Source: Utricularia gibba
Taxonomy: Eukaryota; Streptophyta; Magnoliopsida; Lamiales; Lentibulariaceae
Assembly (NCBI GenBank): GCA_002189035.1
Contig: NEEC01000294.1
Location: forward strand, 1 to 49,472
DNA: 49,472 bases
Reading direction: 5' to 3'
Part shown: one piece after another, positions 36,877 through 48,672 of the stretch
Layout: every line of letters starts with the position of its first letter
How positions within the stretch are numbered: position 1 is the first letter of the stretch
Notes under the pieces: generated by a model
The model's database searches: none
The model's input: only the letters and a program-made list of their open reading frames with translations
Told to the model about the DNA's origin: nothing
Made by a program: the position numbers and the translations under genes

Positions 36877-37822
36877 ATGCATCATTTTTTTTAATCGATT
36901 TGCATCCAGTTGACCTCATGAGCCATACAGAATCGGGGTCAAGGACCAAGTTCCCAGCGAGACTGGCCGCCACAAAACGAGAAGCGGTTCCTTGAAAAAA
37001 CCATGTAGGCAGCCCCCGAAAACCGAACGATAATAAATACATCACTTTATTTGCCGGACTACAACTAACTCTCGGTGCAAGCCAAACCTTACCTTTGTCC
37101 CGTTCCAGGTGCACCCAAAGACCGCCTGCTCAAGTATAAAGTAAGTTGTTGAAAAAATCATGTGGGGTGCACGTGACATCATAATTTAAACAAATGCATC
37201 ATTTTTTTTAATCGATTTGCATCCAGTTGACCTCATGAGCCATACAGAATCGGGGTCAAGGACCAAGTTCCCAGCGAGACTGGCCGCCACAAAACGAGAA
37301 GCGGTTCCTTGAAAAACCATGTAGGCAGCCCCCGAAAACGAACGATAATAAATACATCACTTTATTTGCCGGACTACAACTAACTCTCGATGCAAGCCAA
37401 CCTTACCTTTGTCCCGTTCCAGGTGCACCCAAAGACCGCCTGCTCAAGTATAAAGTAAGTTGTTGAAAAAATCATGTGGGGTGCACGTGACATCATAATT
37501 TAAACAAATGCATCATTTTTTTTAATCGATTTGCATCCAGTTGACCTCATGAGCCATACAGAATCGGGGTCAAGGACCAAGTTCCCAGCGAGACTGGCCG
37601 CCACAAAACGAGAAGCGGTTCCTTGAAAAACCATGTAGGCAGCCCCCGAAAACCGAACGATAATAAATACATCACTTTATTTGCCGGACTACAACTAACT
37701 CTCGGTGCAAGCCAAACCTTACCTTTGTCCCGTTCCAGTGCACCCAAAAACCGCCTGCTCAAGTATAAAGTAAGTTGTTGAAAAAATCATGTGGGGTGCA
37801 CGTGATATCGTAATTTAAACAA

Positions 37823-38137
37823 ATGCATCATTGTATTCATTGATTTGTATCCTTTTGTCCTCATGAGCCATAAAGAATCGCGGGCCCGGACCAAGTTCCT
37901 AGCGAGACTGGCCGCCACAAAACGAGAAGCTGTTCCTTGAAAAACCATGTAGGCAACACCGAAAACCGAACGTTAATAAATACATCACTTTCTTTGCCGG
38001 GCTACAACTTACTTTGGCCAAGGCCTAAGCTGATCTTTTTTCCGGTTCCAAGTGCCCCCCAAAGACCGCCTCCTCATGTATAAAGTATGTTGTTAAAAAA
38101 ATCATGTGGGGTGCACTTGACATCGTAATTTAAACAA
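37823..38137. repeat. B unit (315 bp), longest B copy
   Basis: All B elements are present, with CGCGGGCCCGG, GGCCAAGGCCTAAGC, TTTTTTCCGG and CCCCCCAAAGACC. The tail is CACTTGACATCG. GATATC lies upstream at 37804. Confidence 0.93.
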
Positions 38138-38451
38138 ATGCATCATTTTTTTTATTCGATTTGCATCCAGTTGACCTCATGAGCCATACAGAATCGGGGT
38201 CAAGGACCAAGTTCCCAGCGAGACTGGCCGCCACAAAACGAGAAGCGGTTCCTTGAAAAACCATGTAGGCAGCCCCGAAAACCGAACGATAATAAATACA
38301 TCACTTTATTTGCCGGACTACAACTAACTCTCGGTGCAAGCCAACATTACCTTTGTCCCGTTCCAGGTGCACCCAAAGACCGCCTGCTCAAGTATAAAGT
38401 AAGTTGTTGAAAAAATCATGTGGGGTGCACGTGACATCATAATTTAAACAA
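38138..38451. repeat. C unit, mostly reverted to A
   Basis: It has TTATTCGATTT, then canonical ACAGAATCGGGG and GAAAACCGAACG, as in the C unit at 36560. Confidence 0.82.
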
Positions 38452-38763
38452 ATGCATCATTTTTTTTAATCGATTTGCATCCAGTTGACCTCATGAGCCA
38501 TACAGAATCGGGGTCAAGGACCAAGTTCCCAGCGAGACTGGCCGCCACAAAACGAGAAGCGGTTCCTTGAAAAACCATGTAGGCAGCCCCCGAAAACCGA
38601 ACGATAATAAATACATCACTTTATTTGCCGGACTACAACTAACTCTCGTGCAAGCCAACTTACCTTTGTCCCGTTCCAGTGCACCCAAAGACCGCCTGCT
38701 CAAGTATAAAGTAAGTTGTTGAAAAAATCATGTGGGGTGCACGTGATATCGTAATTTAAACAA

Positions 38764-39065
38764 ATGCATCATTGTGATTTGCATCCTTTTGTCCTCATGA
38801 GCCATAAAGAATCGGGGCAAGGACCAAGTTCCTAGCGAGACTGGCCGCCACAAAACGAGAAGCTGTTCCTTGAAAAACCATGTAGGCAACCCGAAAACCG
38901 AACGTTAATAAATACATCACTTTCTTTGCCGGGCTACAACTACTTTGGGCCAAGGCCTAAGCTGATCTTTTCCGGTTCCAAGTGCCCCCCAAACCGCCTC
39001 TCATGTATAAAGTATGTTGTTAAAAAAAATCATGTGGGGTGCACTTGACATCGTAATTTAAACAA
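38764..39065. repeat. B unit with A-like 5' end (302 bp)
   Basis: CATTGTGATTTGCATCC keeps the octamer and has lost TATTCAT. It also has AATCGGGGCAAGG as in A, then B bases from TTCCTAGCG on (GCTGTT, CAACCCG, CGTTAATAAA, GGGCCAAGGCCTAAGC). GATATC lies upstream at 38745. Confidence 0.88.
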
Positions 39066-39378
39066 ATGCATCATTTTTTTTAATCGATTTGCATCCAGTT
39101 GACCTCATGAGCATACAGAATGGGGTCAAGGACCAAGTTCCCAGCGAGACTGGCCGCCAAAAAACGAGAAGCGGTTCCTTGAAAAACCATGTAGGCAGCC
39201 CCGAAAAACGAACGATAATAAATACATCACTTTATTTGCCGGACTACAACTAACTCTCGGTGCAAGCCAAACATTACCTTTGTCCCGTTCCAGGTGCACC
39301 CAAAGACCGCCTGCTCAAGTATAAAGTAAGTTGTTGAAAAAATCATGTGGGGTGCACGTGACATCATAATTTAAACAA
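39066..39378. repeat. C unit with A-type 5' end
   Basis: TTTAATCGATTT is A-type, but GAGCATACAGAATGGGG and GAAAAACGAACG are C-type. Confidence 0.82.
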
Positions 39379-39688
39379 ATGCATCATTTTTTTTAATCGA
39401 TTTGCATCCAGTTGACCTCATGAGCCATACAGAATCGGGTCAAGGACCAAGTTCCCAGCGAGACTGGCCGCCACAAAACGAGAAGCGGTTCCTTGAAAAA
39501 CATGTAGGCAGCCCCGAAAACCGAACGATAATAAATACATCACTTTATTTGCCGGACTACAACTAACTCTCGGTGCAAGCCTAAGCTGACTTTTGTCCGG
39601 TTCCTCTGCCCCAAGACCGCCTGCTCAAGTATAAAGTAAGTTGTTAAAAAAATCATGTGGGGTGCACGTGACATCATAATTTAAACAA
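39379..39688. repeat. B+2 hybrid unit (type D)
   Basis: It is type A with GAAAAACATGTAGG (one C lost), followed by a B-like segment GCAAGCCTAAGCTGAC, TTTTGTCCGGTTCCTCTGCCCC and GTTGTTAAAAAAATC. Similar units occur two positions after B at 44021 and 48673, and in part at 42169. Confidence 0.85.
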
Positions 39689-40000
39689 ATGCATCATTTT
39701 TTTTAATCGATTTGCATCCAGTTGACCTCATGAGCCATACAGAATCGGGGTCAAGGACCAAGTTCCCAGCGAGACTGGCCGCCACAAAACGAGAAGCGGT
39801 TCCTTGAAAAACCATGTAGGCAGCCCCGAAAACGAACGATAATAAATACATCACTTTATTTGCCGGACTACAACTAACTCTCGATGCAAGCCAACCTTAC
39901 CTTTGTCCCGTTCCAGGTGCACCCAAAACCGCCTGCTCAAGTATAAAGTAAGTTGTTGAAAAAATCATGTGGGGTGCACGTGACATCATAATTTAAACAA

Positions 40001-40300
40001 ATGCATCATTTATTTATTGATTTGCATCCTTTTGTCCTCATGAGCCATAAAGAATCGCGGGCCCGGACCAAGTTCCTAGCGAGACTGGCCGCCACAAAAC
40101 GAGAAGCGTTCCTTGAAAAACCATGTAGGCAACCCGAAAACCGAACGTTAATAAATACATCACTTTTTGCCGGGCTAAACTACTTTGGCAAGCCTAAGCT
40201 GACTTTTTCCGGTTCCAAGTGCCCCAAAACCGCCTCCTCATGTATAAAGTAAGTTGTTAAAAAATCATGTGGGGTGCACTTGACATCGTAATTTAAACAA
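40001..40300. repeat. B/A hybrid unit (300 bp)
   Basis: CATTTATTTATTGATTTGCATCC keeps the octamer. The centre is B (CCTTTTGTCC, CGCGGGCCCGG, CGTTAATAAA), but it has GCGTTCC and CAACCCG. The 3' end reads TATAAAGTAAG as in A, then CACTTGACATCG as in B. There is no GATATC upstream. Confidence 0.87.
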
Positions 40301-40614
40301 ATGCATCATTTTTTTTATTCGATTTGCATCCAGTTGACCTCATGAGCCATACAGAATCGGGGTCAAGGACCAAGTTCCCAGCGAGACTGGCCGCCACAAA
40401 ACGAGAAGCGGTTCCTTGAAAAACCATGTAGGCAGCCCCGAAAACCGAACGATAATAAATACATCACTTATTTGCCGGACTACAACTAACTCTCGGTGCA
40501 AGCCAAACATTACCTTTGTCCCGTTCCAGGTGCACCCAAAGACCGCCTGCTCAAGTATAAAGTAAGTTGTTGAAAAAATCATGTGGGGTGCACGTGACAT
40601 CATAATTTAAACAA
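40301..40614. repeat. C unit, mostly reverted to A
   Basis: Only TTATTCGATTT is C-type. CACTTATTTGCC has lost one T. Confidence 0.82.
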
Positions 40615-41554
40615 ATGCATCATTTTTTTTAATCGATTTGCATCCAGTTGACCTCATGAGCCATACAGAATCGGGGTCAAGGACCAAGTTCCCAGCGAGA
40701 CTGGCCGCCACAAAACGAGAAGCGGTTCCTTGAAAAACCATGTAGGCAGCCCCCGAAAACCGAACGATAATAAATACATCACTTTATTTGCCGGACTACA
40801 ACTAACTCTCGGTGCAAGCCAAACCTTACCTTTGTCCCGTTCCAGGTGCACCCAAAGACCGCCTGCTCAAGTATAAAGTAAGTTGTTGAAAAAATCATGT
40901 GGGGTGCACGTGACATCATAATTTAAACAAATGCATCATTTTTTTTAATCGATTTGCATCCAGTTGACCTCATGAGCCATACAGAATCGGGGTCAAGGAC
41001 CAAGTTCCCAGCGAGACTGGCCGCCACAAACGAGAAGCGGTTCCTTGAAAAACCATGTAGGCAGCCCCCGAAAACGAACGATAATAAATACATCACTTTA
41101 TTTGCCGGACTACAACTAACTCTCGGTGCAAGCCAACTTACTTTGTCCCGTTCCAGGTGCACCCAAAGACCGCCTGCTCAAGTATAAAGTAAGTTGTTGA
41201 AAAAATCATGTGGGGTGCACGTGACATCATAATTTAAACAAATGCATCATTTTTTTTATCGATTTGCATCCAGTTGACCTCATGAGCCATACAGAATCGG
41301 GGTCAAGGACCAAGTTCCCAGCGAGACTGGCCGCCACAAAACGAGAAGCGGTTCCTTGAAAAACCATGTAGGCAGCCCCCGAAAACCGAACGATAATAAA
41401 TACATCACTTTATTTGCCGGACTACAACTAACTCTCGTGCAAGCCAAACCTTACCTTTGTCCCGTTCCAGTGCACCCAAAGACCGCCTGCTCAAGTATAA
41501 AGTAAGTTGTTGAAAAAATCATGTGGGGTGCACGTGATATCGTAATTTAAACAA

Positions 41555-41865
41555 ATGCATCATTGTATTCATTGATTTGTATCCTTTTGTCCTCATGAGC
41601 CATAAAGAATCGCGGGCCCGGACCAAGTTCCTAGCGAGACTGGCCGCCACAAAACGAGAAGCTGTTCCTTGAAAAACCATGTAGGCAACACCGAAAACCG
41701 AACGTTAATAAATACATCACTTTCTTTGCCGGGCTACAACTTACTTTGGGCCAAGGCCTAAGCTGATCTTTTTCCGGTTCCAAGTGCCCCAAAACCGCCT
41801 CTCATGTATAAAGTATGTTGTTAAAAAAATCATGTGGGGTGCACTTGACATCGTAATTTAAACAA
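41555..41865. repeat. B unit (311 bp)
   Basis: It has CGCGGGCCCGG, GGGCCAAGGCCTAAGC and GTGCCCCAAAACCGCCTCTCATG, with a CACTTGACATCG tail. GATATC lies upstream at 41536. Confidence 0.92.
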
Positions 41866-42168
41866 ATGCATCATTTTTTTTATTCGATTTGCATCCAGTT
41901 GACCTCATGAGCACAGAATGGGGTCAAGGACCAAGTTCCCAGCGAGACTGGCCGCCAGAAGCGGTTCCTTGAAAAACCATGTAGGCAGCCCCGAAAAACG
42001 AACGATAATAAATACATCACTTTATTTGCCGGACTACAACTAACTCTCGGTGCAAGCCAAACATTACCTTTGTCCCGTTCCAGGTGCACCCAAAGACCGC
42101 CTGCTCAAGTATAAAGTAAGTTGTTGAAAAAATCATGTGGGGTGCACGTGACATCATAATTTAAACAA
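41866..42168. repeat. C unit with internal deletion
   Basis: It has TTATTCGATTT, GAGCACAGAATGGGG and GAAAAACGAACG. The CAAAACG of CCGCCACAAAACGAGAAG is missing (CCGCCAGAAG). Confidence 0.87.
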
Positions 42169-42473
42169 ATGCATCATTTTTTTTAATCGATTTGCATCCA
42201 GTTGACCTCATGAGCCATACAGAATCGGGTCAAGGACCAAGTTCCCAGCGAGACTGGCCGCCACAAAACGAGAAGCGGTTCCTTGAAAAACCATGTAGGC
42301 AGCCCCCGAAAACCGAACGATAATAAATACATCACTTTATTTGCCGGACTACAACTAACTCTCGGTGCAAGCCAAACTTTTTGTCCGTTCCCCCCCCCAA
42401 AGACCGCCTGCTCAAGTATAAAGTAAGTTGTTGAAAAAATCATGTGGGGTGCACGTGACATCATAATTTAAAA
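42169..42473. repeat. B+2 unit with rearranged 3' third and C9 run
   Basis: After CTCGGTGCAAGCC it reads AAACTTTTTGTCCGTTC followed by a run of nine C (42390-42398) and AAAGACC, so the ACCTT and AGGTGCA portions are gone. It sits at the offset where other blocks have the D hybrid. Confidence 0.78.
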
Positions 42474-42787
42474 ATGCATCATTTTTTTAATCGATTTGCA
42501 TCCAGTTGACCTCATGAGCCATACAGAATCGGGGTCAAGGACCAAGTTCCCAGCGAGACTGGCCGCCACAAAACGAGAAGCGGTTCCTTGAAAAACCATG
42601 TAGGCAGCCCCGAAAACCGAACGATAATAAATACATCACTTTATTTGCCGACTACAAACTAACTCTCGGTGCAAGCCAAACATTACCTTTGTCCCGTTCC
42701 AGGTGCACCCAAAGACCGCCTGCTCAAGTATAAAGTAAGTTGTTGAAAAAATCATGTGGGGTGCACGTGACATCATAATTTAAACAA

Positions 42788-43086
42788 ATGCATCATTTTT
42801 TTTAATCGATTTGCATCCAGTTGACCTCATGAGCCATACAGAATCGGGGTCAAGGACCAAGTTCCCAGCGAGACTGGCCGCCACAAAACGAGAAGCGGTT
42901 CCTTGAAAAACCATGTAGGCAGCCCCCGAAAACCGAACGATAATAAATACATCACTTTATTTGCCGGACTACAACTAACTCTCGGTGCAAGCCAACTTAC
43001 CTTTGTCCGAAAGACCGCCTGCTCAAGTATAAAGTAAGTTGTTAAAAAAATCATGTGGGGTGCACGTGACATCATAATTTAAACAA
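42788..43086. repeat. A unit lacking the GTTCCAGGTGCACC element (299 bp)
   Basis: It reads CTTTGTCCGAAAGACC, so the CGTTCCAGGTGCACCC stretch, including the AG and the left arm of the inverted repeat, is deleted. GTTGTTAAAAAAATC is B-like. Confidence 0.85.
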
Positions 43087-43398
43087 ATGCATCATTTTTT
43101 TTAATCGATTTGCATCCAGTTGACCTCATGAGCCATACAGAATCGGGGTCAAGGACCAAAGTTCCAGCGAGACTGGCCGCCACAAAACGAGAAGCGGTTC
43201 CTTGAAAAACCATGTAGGCAGCCCCCGAAAACGAACGATAATAAATACATCACTTTATTTGCCGGACTACAACTAACTCTCGTGCAAGCCAACCTTACCT
43301 TTGTCCCGTTCCAGTGCACCCAAAGACCGCCTGCTCAAGTATAAAGTAAGTTGTTGAAAAAATCATGTGGGGTGCACGTGATATCGTAATTTAAACAA

Positions 43399-43706
43399 AT
43401 GCATCATTGTATTCATTGATTTGTATCCTTTTGTCCTCATGAGCCATAAAGAATCGCGGGCCCGGACCAAGTTCCTAGCGAGACTGGCCGCCACAAAACG
43501 AGAAGCTGTTCCTTGAAAAACCATGTAGGCAACACCGAAAACCGAACGTTAATAAATACACTTTTTTGCCGGGCTACAACTTACTTTGGGCAAGGCCTAA
43601 GCTGATCTTTTTCCGGTTCCAAGTGCCCCCCAAAACCGCCTCCTCATGTATAAAGTATGTTGTTAAAAAATCATGTGGGGTGCACTTGACATCGTAATTT
43701 AAACAA
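43399..43706. repeat. B unit (308 bp)
   Basis: It has CGCGGGCCCGG, AATACACTTTTTTGCC (small deletion), GGGCAAGGCCTAAGC and CCCCCCAAAACCGCC. GATATC lies upstream at 43380. The next B is ten units away, the longest interval. Confidence 0.92.
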
Positions 43707-44020
43707 ATGCATCATTTTTTTTATTCGATTTGCATCCAGTTGACCTCATGAGCCAGACAGAATGGGGTCAAGGACCAAGTTCCCAGCGAGACTGGCCGCC
43801 AAAAACGAGAAGCGGTTCCTTGAAAAACCATGTAGGCAGCCCCCGAAAAACGAACGATAATAAATACATCACTTTATTTGCCGGACTACAACTAACTCTC
43901 GGTGCAAGCCAAACATTACCTTTGTCCCGTTCCAGGTGCACCCAAAGACCGCCTGCTCAAGTATAAAGTAAGTTGTTGAAAAAATCATGTGGGGTGCACG
44001 TGACATCATAATTTAAACAA
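43707..44020. repeat. C unit
   Basis: It has TTATTCGATTT, CCAGACAGAATGGGG and GAAAAACGAACG. Confidence 0.89.
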
Positions 44021-44328
44021 ATGCATCATTTTTTTTAATCGATTTGCATCCAGTTGACCTCATGAGCCATACAGAATCGGGTCAAGGACCAAGTTCCCAG
44101 CGAGACTGGCCGCCACAAAACGAGAAGCGGTTCCTTGAAAAACATGTAGGCAGCCCCCGAAAACGAACGATAATAAATACATCACTTTATTTGCCGGACT
44201 ACAACTAACTCTCGGTGCAAGCCAAGCTTACTTTTGTCCGGTTCCATTCCCCCAAGACCGCCTGCTCAAGTATAAAGTAAGTTGTTAAAAAAACATGTGG
44301 GGTGCACGTGACATCATAATTTAAACAA
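44021..44328. repeat. B+2 hybrid unit (type D)
   Basis: It has GAAAAACATGTAGG, GCAAGCCAAGCTTAC, TTTTGTCCGGTTCCATTCCCCC and GTTGTTAAAAAAACATGTGG. The last, which has lost a T, is shared with the D unit at 48673. Confidence 0.85.
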
Positions 44329-46512
44329 ATGCATCATTTTTTTAATCGATTTGCATCCAGTTGACCTCATGAGCCATACAGAATCGGGGTCAAGGACCAA
44401 GTTCCCAGCGAGACTGGCCGCCACAAAACGAGAAGCGGTTCCTTGAAAAACCATGTAGGCAGCCCCGAAAACCGAACGATAATAAATACATCACTTTATT
44501 TGCCGGACTACAACTAACTCTCGGTGCAAGCCAAACTTACCTTTGTCCCGTTCCAGGTGCACCCAAAGACCGCCTGCTCAAGTATAAAGTAAGTTGTTGA
44601 AAAAATCATGTGGGGTGCACGTGACATCATAATTTAAACAAATGCATCATTTTTTTTAATCGATTTGCATCCAGTTGACCTCATGAGCCATACAGAATCG
44701 GGGTCAAGGACCAAGTTCCCAGCGAGACTGGCCGCCACAAAACGAGAAGCGGTTCCTTGAAAAACCATGTAGGCAGCCCCCGAAAACGAACGATAATAAA
44801 TACATCACTTTATTTGCCGGACTACAACTAACTCTCGGTGCAAGCCAAACACCTTTGTCCCGTTCCAGGTGCACCCAAGACCGCCTGCTCAAGTATAAAG
44901 TAAGTTGTTAAAAAATCATGTGGGGTGCACGTGACATCATAATTTAAACAAATGCATCATTTTTTTTAATCGATTTGCATCCAGTTGACCTCATGAGCCA
45001 TACAGAATCGGGGTCAAGGACTCCCAGCGAGACTGGCCGCCACAAAACGAGAAGCGGTTCCCTTGAAAAACCATGTAGGCAGCCCCGAAAACCGAACGAT
45101 AATAAATACATCACTTTATTTGCCGACTACAACTAACTCTCGGTGCAAGCCAAACATTACCTTTGTCCCGTTCCAGGTGCACCCAAAGACCGCCTGCTCA
45201 AGTATAAAGTAAGTTGTTGAAAAAATCATGTGGGGTGCACGTGACATCATAATTTAAACAAATGCATCATTTTTTTAATCGATTTGCATCCAGTTGACCT
45301 CATGAGCCATACAGAATCGGGGTCAAGGACCAAGTTCCCAGCGAGACTGGCCGCCACAAAACGAGAAGCGGTTCCTTGAAAAACCATGTAGGCAGCCCCC
45401 GAAAACGAACGATAATAAATACATCACTTTATTTGCCGGACTACAACTAACTCTCGGTGCAAGCCAAAATTACCTTTGTCCGTTCCAGGTGCACCCAAAG
45501 ACCGCTGCTCAAGTATAAAGTAAGTTGTTGAAAAAATCATGTGGGGTGCACGTGACATCATAATTTAAACAAATGCATCATTTTTTTTATCGATTTGCAT
45601 CCAGTTGACCTCATGAGCCATACAGAATCGGGTCAAGGACCAAGTTCCCAGCGAGACTGGCCGCCACAAAACGAGAAGCGGTTCCTTGAAAAACCATGTA
45701 GGCAGCCCCCGAAAACCGAACGATAATAAATACATCACTTTATTTGCCGGACTACAACTAACTCTCGGTGCAAGCCAACATTACTTTGTCCGTTCCAGGT
45801 GCACCCCAAAGACCGCCTGCTCAAGTATAAAGTAAGTTGTTGAAAAAATCATGTGGGGTGCACGTGACATCATAATTAAAACAAATGCATCATTTTTTTT
45901 AATCGATTTGCATCCAGTTGACCTCATGAGCCATACAGAATCGGGGTCAAGGACCAAGTTCCCAGCGAGACTGGCCGCCACAAAACGAGAAGCGGTTCCT
46001 TGAAAAACCATGTAGGCAGCCCCGAAAACGAACGATAATAAATACATCACTTTATTTGCCGGACTACAACTAACTCTCGGTGCAAGCCAAACCTTACCTT
46101 TGTCCCGTTCCAGGTGCACCCAAAGACCGCCTGCTCAAGTATAAAGTAAGTTGTTGAAAAAATCATGTGGGTGCACGTGACATCATAATTTAAACAAATG
46201 CATCATTTTTTTTAATCGATTTGCATCCAGTTGACCTCATGAGCCATACAGAATCGGGGTCAAGGACCAAGTTCCCAGCGAGACTGGCCGCCACAAAACG
46301 AGAAGCGGTTCCTTGAAAAACCATGTAGGCAGCCCCCGAAAAACCGAACATAATAAATACATCACTTTATTTGCCGGACTACAACTAACTCTCGTGCAAG
46401 CCAAACCTTACCTTTGTCCCGTTCCAGGTGCACCCAAAGACCGCCTGCTCAAGTATAAAGTAAGTTGTTGAAAAAATCATGTGGGGTGCACGTGATATCG
46501 TAATTTAAACAA

Positions 46513-46815
46513 ATGCATCATTTATTCATTGATTTGCATCCTTTTGTCCTCATGAGCCATAAAGAATCGGGGCCCGGACCAAGTTCCTAGCGAGACTGGC
46601 CGCCACAAAACGAGAAGCGTTCCTTGAAAAACCATGTAGGCAACACCGAAAACCGAACGTTAATAAATACATCACTTTTTGCCGGACTACAACTACTTTG
46701 GGCAAGCCTAAGCTTCTTTTTTCCGGTTCCAGTGCCCCCCAAGACCGCCTCCTCAAGTATAAAGTATGTTGTTAAAAAATCATGTGGGGTGCACTTGACA
46801 TCATAATTTAAACAA
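46513..46815. repeat. B unit with A-like features (303 bp)
   Basis: It has CATTTATTCATTGATTTGCATCC (octamer kept), CGGGGCCCGG, GCGTTCC, GCCGGACTACAACTACTTTGGG, AAGCTTCTTTTTTCC and CTCAAGTATAAAGTATG. The tail is CACTTGACATCATAA. GATATC lies upstream at 46494. Confidence 0.89.
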
Positions 46816-47121
46816 ATGCATCATTTTTTTTATTCGATTTGCATCCAGTTGACCTCATGAGCCAACAGAATGGGGTCAAGGACCAAGTTCCCAGCGAGAC
46901 TGGCCGCCACAAAACGAGAAGCGGTTCCTTGAAAACCATGTAGGCAGCCCCAAAACGAACGATAATAAATATCACTTTATTTGCCGGACTACAACTAACT
47001 CTCGGTGCAAGCCAAACATTACCTTTGTCCCGTTCCAGGTGCACCCAAAGACCGCCTGCTCAAGTATAAAGTGTTGTTGAAAAAATCATGTGGGGTGCAC
47101 GTGACATCATAATTTAAACAA
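46816..47121. repeat. C unit
   Basis: It has TTATTCGATTT, GCCAACAGAATGGGG, and small deletions in GCCCCAAAACGAACG and AATAAATATCACTT. Confidence 0.86.
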
Positions 47122-47739
47122 ATGCATCATTTTTTTTAATCGATTTGCATCCAGTTGACCTCATGAGCCATACAGAATCGGGTCAAGGACCAAGTTCCCG
47201 CGAGACTGGCCGCCACAAAACGAGAAGCGGTTCCTTGAAAAACATGTAGGCAGCCCCCGAAAACCGAACGATAATAAATACATCACTTTATTTGCCGACT
47301 ACAACTAACTCTCGGTGCAAGCCAACATTACCTTTGTCCCGTTCCAGGTGCACCCAAAGACCGCCTGCTCAAGTATAAAGTAAGTTGTTGAAAAAATCAT
47401 GTGGGGTGCACGTGACATCATAATTTAAACAAATGCATCATTTTTTTTAATCGATTTGCATCCAGTTGACCTCATGAGCCATACAGAATCGGGGTCAAGG
47501 ACCAAGTTCCCAGCGAGACTGGCCGCCACAAAACGAGAAGCGGTTCCTTGAAAAACCATGTAGGCAGCCCCCGAAAACGAACGATAATAAATACATCACT
47601 TTATTTGCCGGACTACAACTAACTCTCGGTGCAAGCCAACCTTACCTTTGTCCCGTTCCAGGTGCACCCGCCTGCTCAAGTATAAAGTAAGTTGTTGAAA
47701 AAATCATGTGGGGTGCACGTGACATCATAATTTAAACAA

Positions 47740-48047
47740 ATGCATCATTTTTTTTAATCGATTTGCATCCAGTTGACCTCATGAGCCATACAGAATCGGG
47801 GTCAAGGACCAAGTTCCCAGCGAGACTGGCCGCCACAAAACGAGAAGCGGTTCCTTGAAAAACCATGTAGGCAGCCCCCGAAAACGAACGATAATAAATA
47901 CATCTTTTTATTTGCCGGACTACAACTAACTCTCGATGCAAGCCATACCTTACCTTTGTCCCGTTCCAAGTGCACCCGCCTGCTCAAGTATAAAGTAAGT
48001 TGTTGAAAAAATCATGTGGGGTGCACGTGATATCGTAATTTAAACAA
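47740..48047. repeat. B-1 variant A unit (GATGCAAGCCATACC)
   Basis: It has ACATCTTTTTATTTGCC, CTCGATGCAAGCCATACC, CCAAGTGCACCC and a deletion of the AAAGACC stretch (CACCCGCCTG). It is almost the same set of variants as at 35936, and again directly precedes B. Confidence 0.86.
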
Positions 48048-48357
48048 ATGCATCATTGTATTCATTGATTTGTATCCTTTTGTCCTCATGAGCCATAAAG
48101 AATCGCGGGCCCGGACCAAGTTCCTAGCGAGACTGGCCGCCACAAAACGAGAAGCTGTTCCTTGAAAAACCATGTAGGCAACACCGAAAACCGAACGTTA
48201 ATAAATACATCTTTTTGCCGGGCTACAACTTACTTTGGGCCAAGGCCTAAGCTGATCTTTTTCCGGTTCCAAGTGCCCCCCAAAACCGCCTCCTCATGTA
48301 TAAAGTATGTTGTTAAAAAAATCATGTGGGGTGCACTTGACATCGTAATTTAAACAA
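48048..48357. repeat. B unit (310 bp)
   Basis: It has CGCGGGCCCGG, AATACATCTTTTTGCC, GGGCCAAGGCCTAAGC and CCCCCCAAAACCGCC, with a CACTTGACATCG tail. GATATC lies upstream at 48029. It is the last B in the window. Confidence 0.92.
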
Positions 48358-48672
48358 ATGCATCATTTTTTTTATTCGATTTGCATCCAGTTGACCTCAT
48401 GAGCAAGACAGAAATGGGTCAAGGACCAAGTTCCCAGCGAGACTGGCCGCCAAAAAACGAGAAGCGGTTCCTTGAAAAACCATGTAGGCAGCCCCCGAAA
48501 AACGAACGATAATAAATACATCACTTTATTTGCCGGACTACAACTAACTCTCGGTGCAAGCCAAACATTACCTTTGTCCCGTTCCAGGTGCACCCAAAGA
48601 CCGCCTGCTCAAGTATAAAGTAAGTTGTTGAAAAAATCATGTGGGGTGCACGTGACATCATAATTTAAACAA
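48358..48672. repeat. C unit
   Basis: It has TTATTCGATTT, GAGCAAGACAGAAATGGG and GAAAAACGAACG. Confidence 0.89.

Noticed and set aside
42390-42398. Run of nine C as a possible functional tract
   Set aside because: It occurs once, in a unit that is otherwise disrupted at that place, and is most simply a local deletion or consensus error.
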